DNA from: Humidesulfovibrio sp.
GTDB taxonomy: Bacteria; Desulfobacterota; Desulfovibrionia; Desulfovibrionales; Desulfovibrionaceae
DNA: 64,000 nt
Direction of reading: 5' to 3'
Assembly (NCBI RefSeq): GCF_030689645.1
Contig: NZ_JAUYFU010000048.1
Location: 1 to 64,000, forward strand
The stretch's first letter is position 1, and the number at the start of each line of letters is the position of its first letter. Positions 63,866-64,000 of the stretch are shown here, piece after piece. A model generated the notes under the pieces. The model searched no databases and was not told where the DNA came from. It worked only from the letters and a program-made list of their open reading frames with translations. The position numbers were made by a program, and so were the translations under genes.

Positions 63866-64000
63866 GAAGGGCTCCTTGTGGTGCAAATGGAAACGTCTGT
63901 GTAATGCCAGCGCCTCGTGCTGTCAATCGAGCTGGTTCCCTTGAACGAAAGCTCCATTGGGAATTGCATGTTTTGCATCGTCTTTGACCGTCTTCTTGCC

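Overview
The window is a GC-rich stretch of a Gram-negative chromosome and most resembles a sulfate-reducing member of the Desulfovibrionaceae. That assignment is inferred from gene content: a periplasmic class III tetrahaem cytochrome c3, the compact order ispE - tRNA-Gln - prs - rplY - pth - carD - rho, an ADP-forming acyl-CoA synthetase paired with a DRTGG-domain protein, an LL-diaminopimelate aminotransferase, and outer-membrane functions (LolA, an MsbA-type exporter, an autotransporter). No 16S rRNA gene is present to confirm it.

Region by region. 1-6.8 kb is the distal end of a prophage: a giant polyvalent virion protein, a tail fibre and a small tail-associated protein. It stops beside the 3' end of a tRNA-Thr gene (6978-7054, minus), a likely integration site. 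7.2-13.9 kb carries molybdenum cofactor genes (moeA, mobA), the acyl-CoA synthetase/DRTGG pair, cytochrome c3 and a methyltransferase. 14-25.8 kb is a long minus-strand housekeeping block: hslVU, ribF, an M48 protease with TPRs, rho with an unusual repeat-rich extension, carD, pth, rplY, prs, tRNA-Gln, ispE and a DegP/HtrA protease. 25.9-31.9 kb is accessory DNA downstream of tRNA-Arg: a perfect inverted repeat, a large autotransporter with a zincin-like passenger, a YaiI-family protein, a lipoprotein and decayed intergenic DNA. 31.9-44.5 kb returns to metabolic and envelope genes (GapN-like dehydrogenase, RidA, lolA, a pseudouridine synthase, msbA-like exporter, DUF374 acyltransferase, gcvT, a degenerate MreB paralogue, an IMPase, rimI, tpiA, secG, tRNA-Leu).

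45.1-54.8 kb is the most distinctive part: a nine-gene, tightly packed operon that appears to make a modified GDP-heptose for a surface glycan. It combines an SDR epimerase, a fused heptose-1-P guanylyltransferase/heptose bisphosphatase, a heptose kinase, a two-subunit thiamine-diphosphate E1 enzyme without any E2 or E3, a GDP-fucose-synthase-like reductase, a DegT-fold protein whose PLP lysine position is a histidine (as in ColD-type 3-dehydratases), a radical SAM protein and a family 2 glycosyltransferase. Together these suggest a deoxygenated, carbon-branched heptose; this is inference. The remainder (54.9-64 kb) holds a large multi-pass membrane protein, a TVP38-family protein, a TPR-rich exported protein, a transaldolase-family aldolase, a small YHS-like membrane protein, folK (with no ordinary start codon) and dapL.
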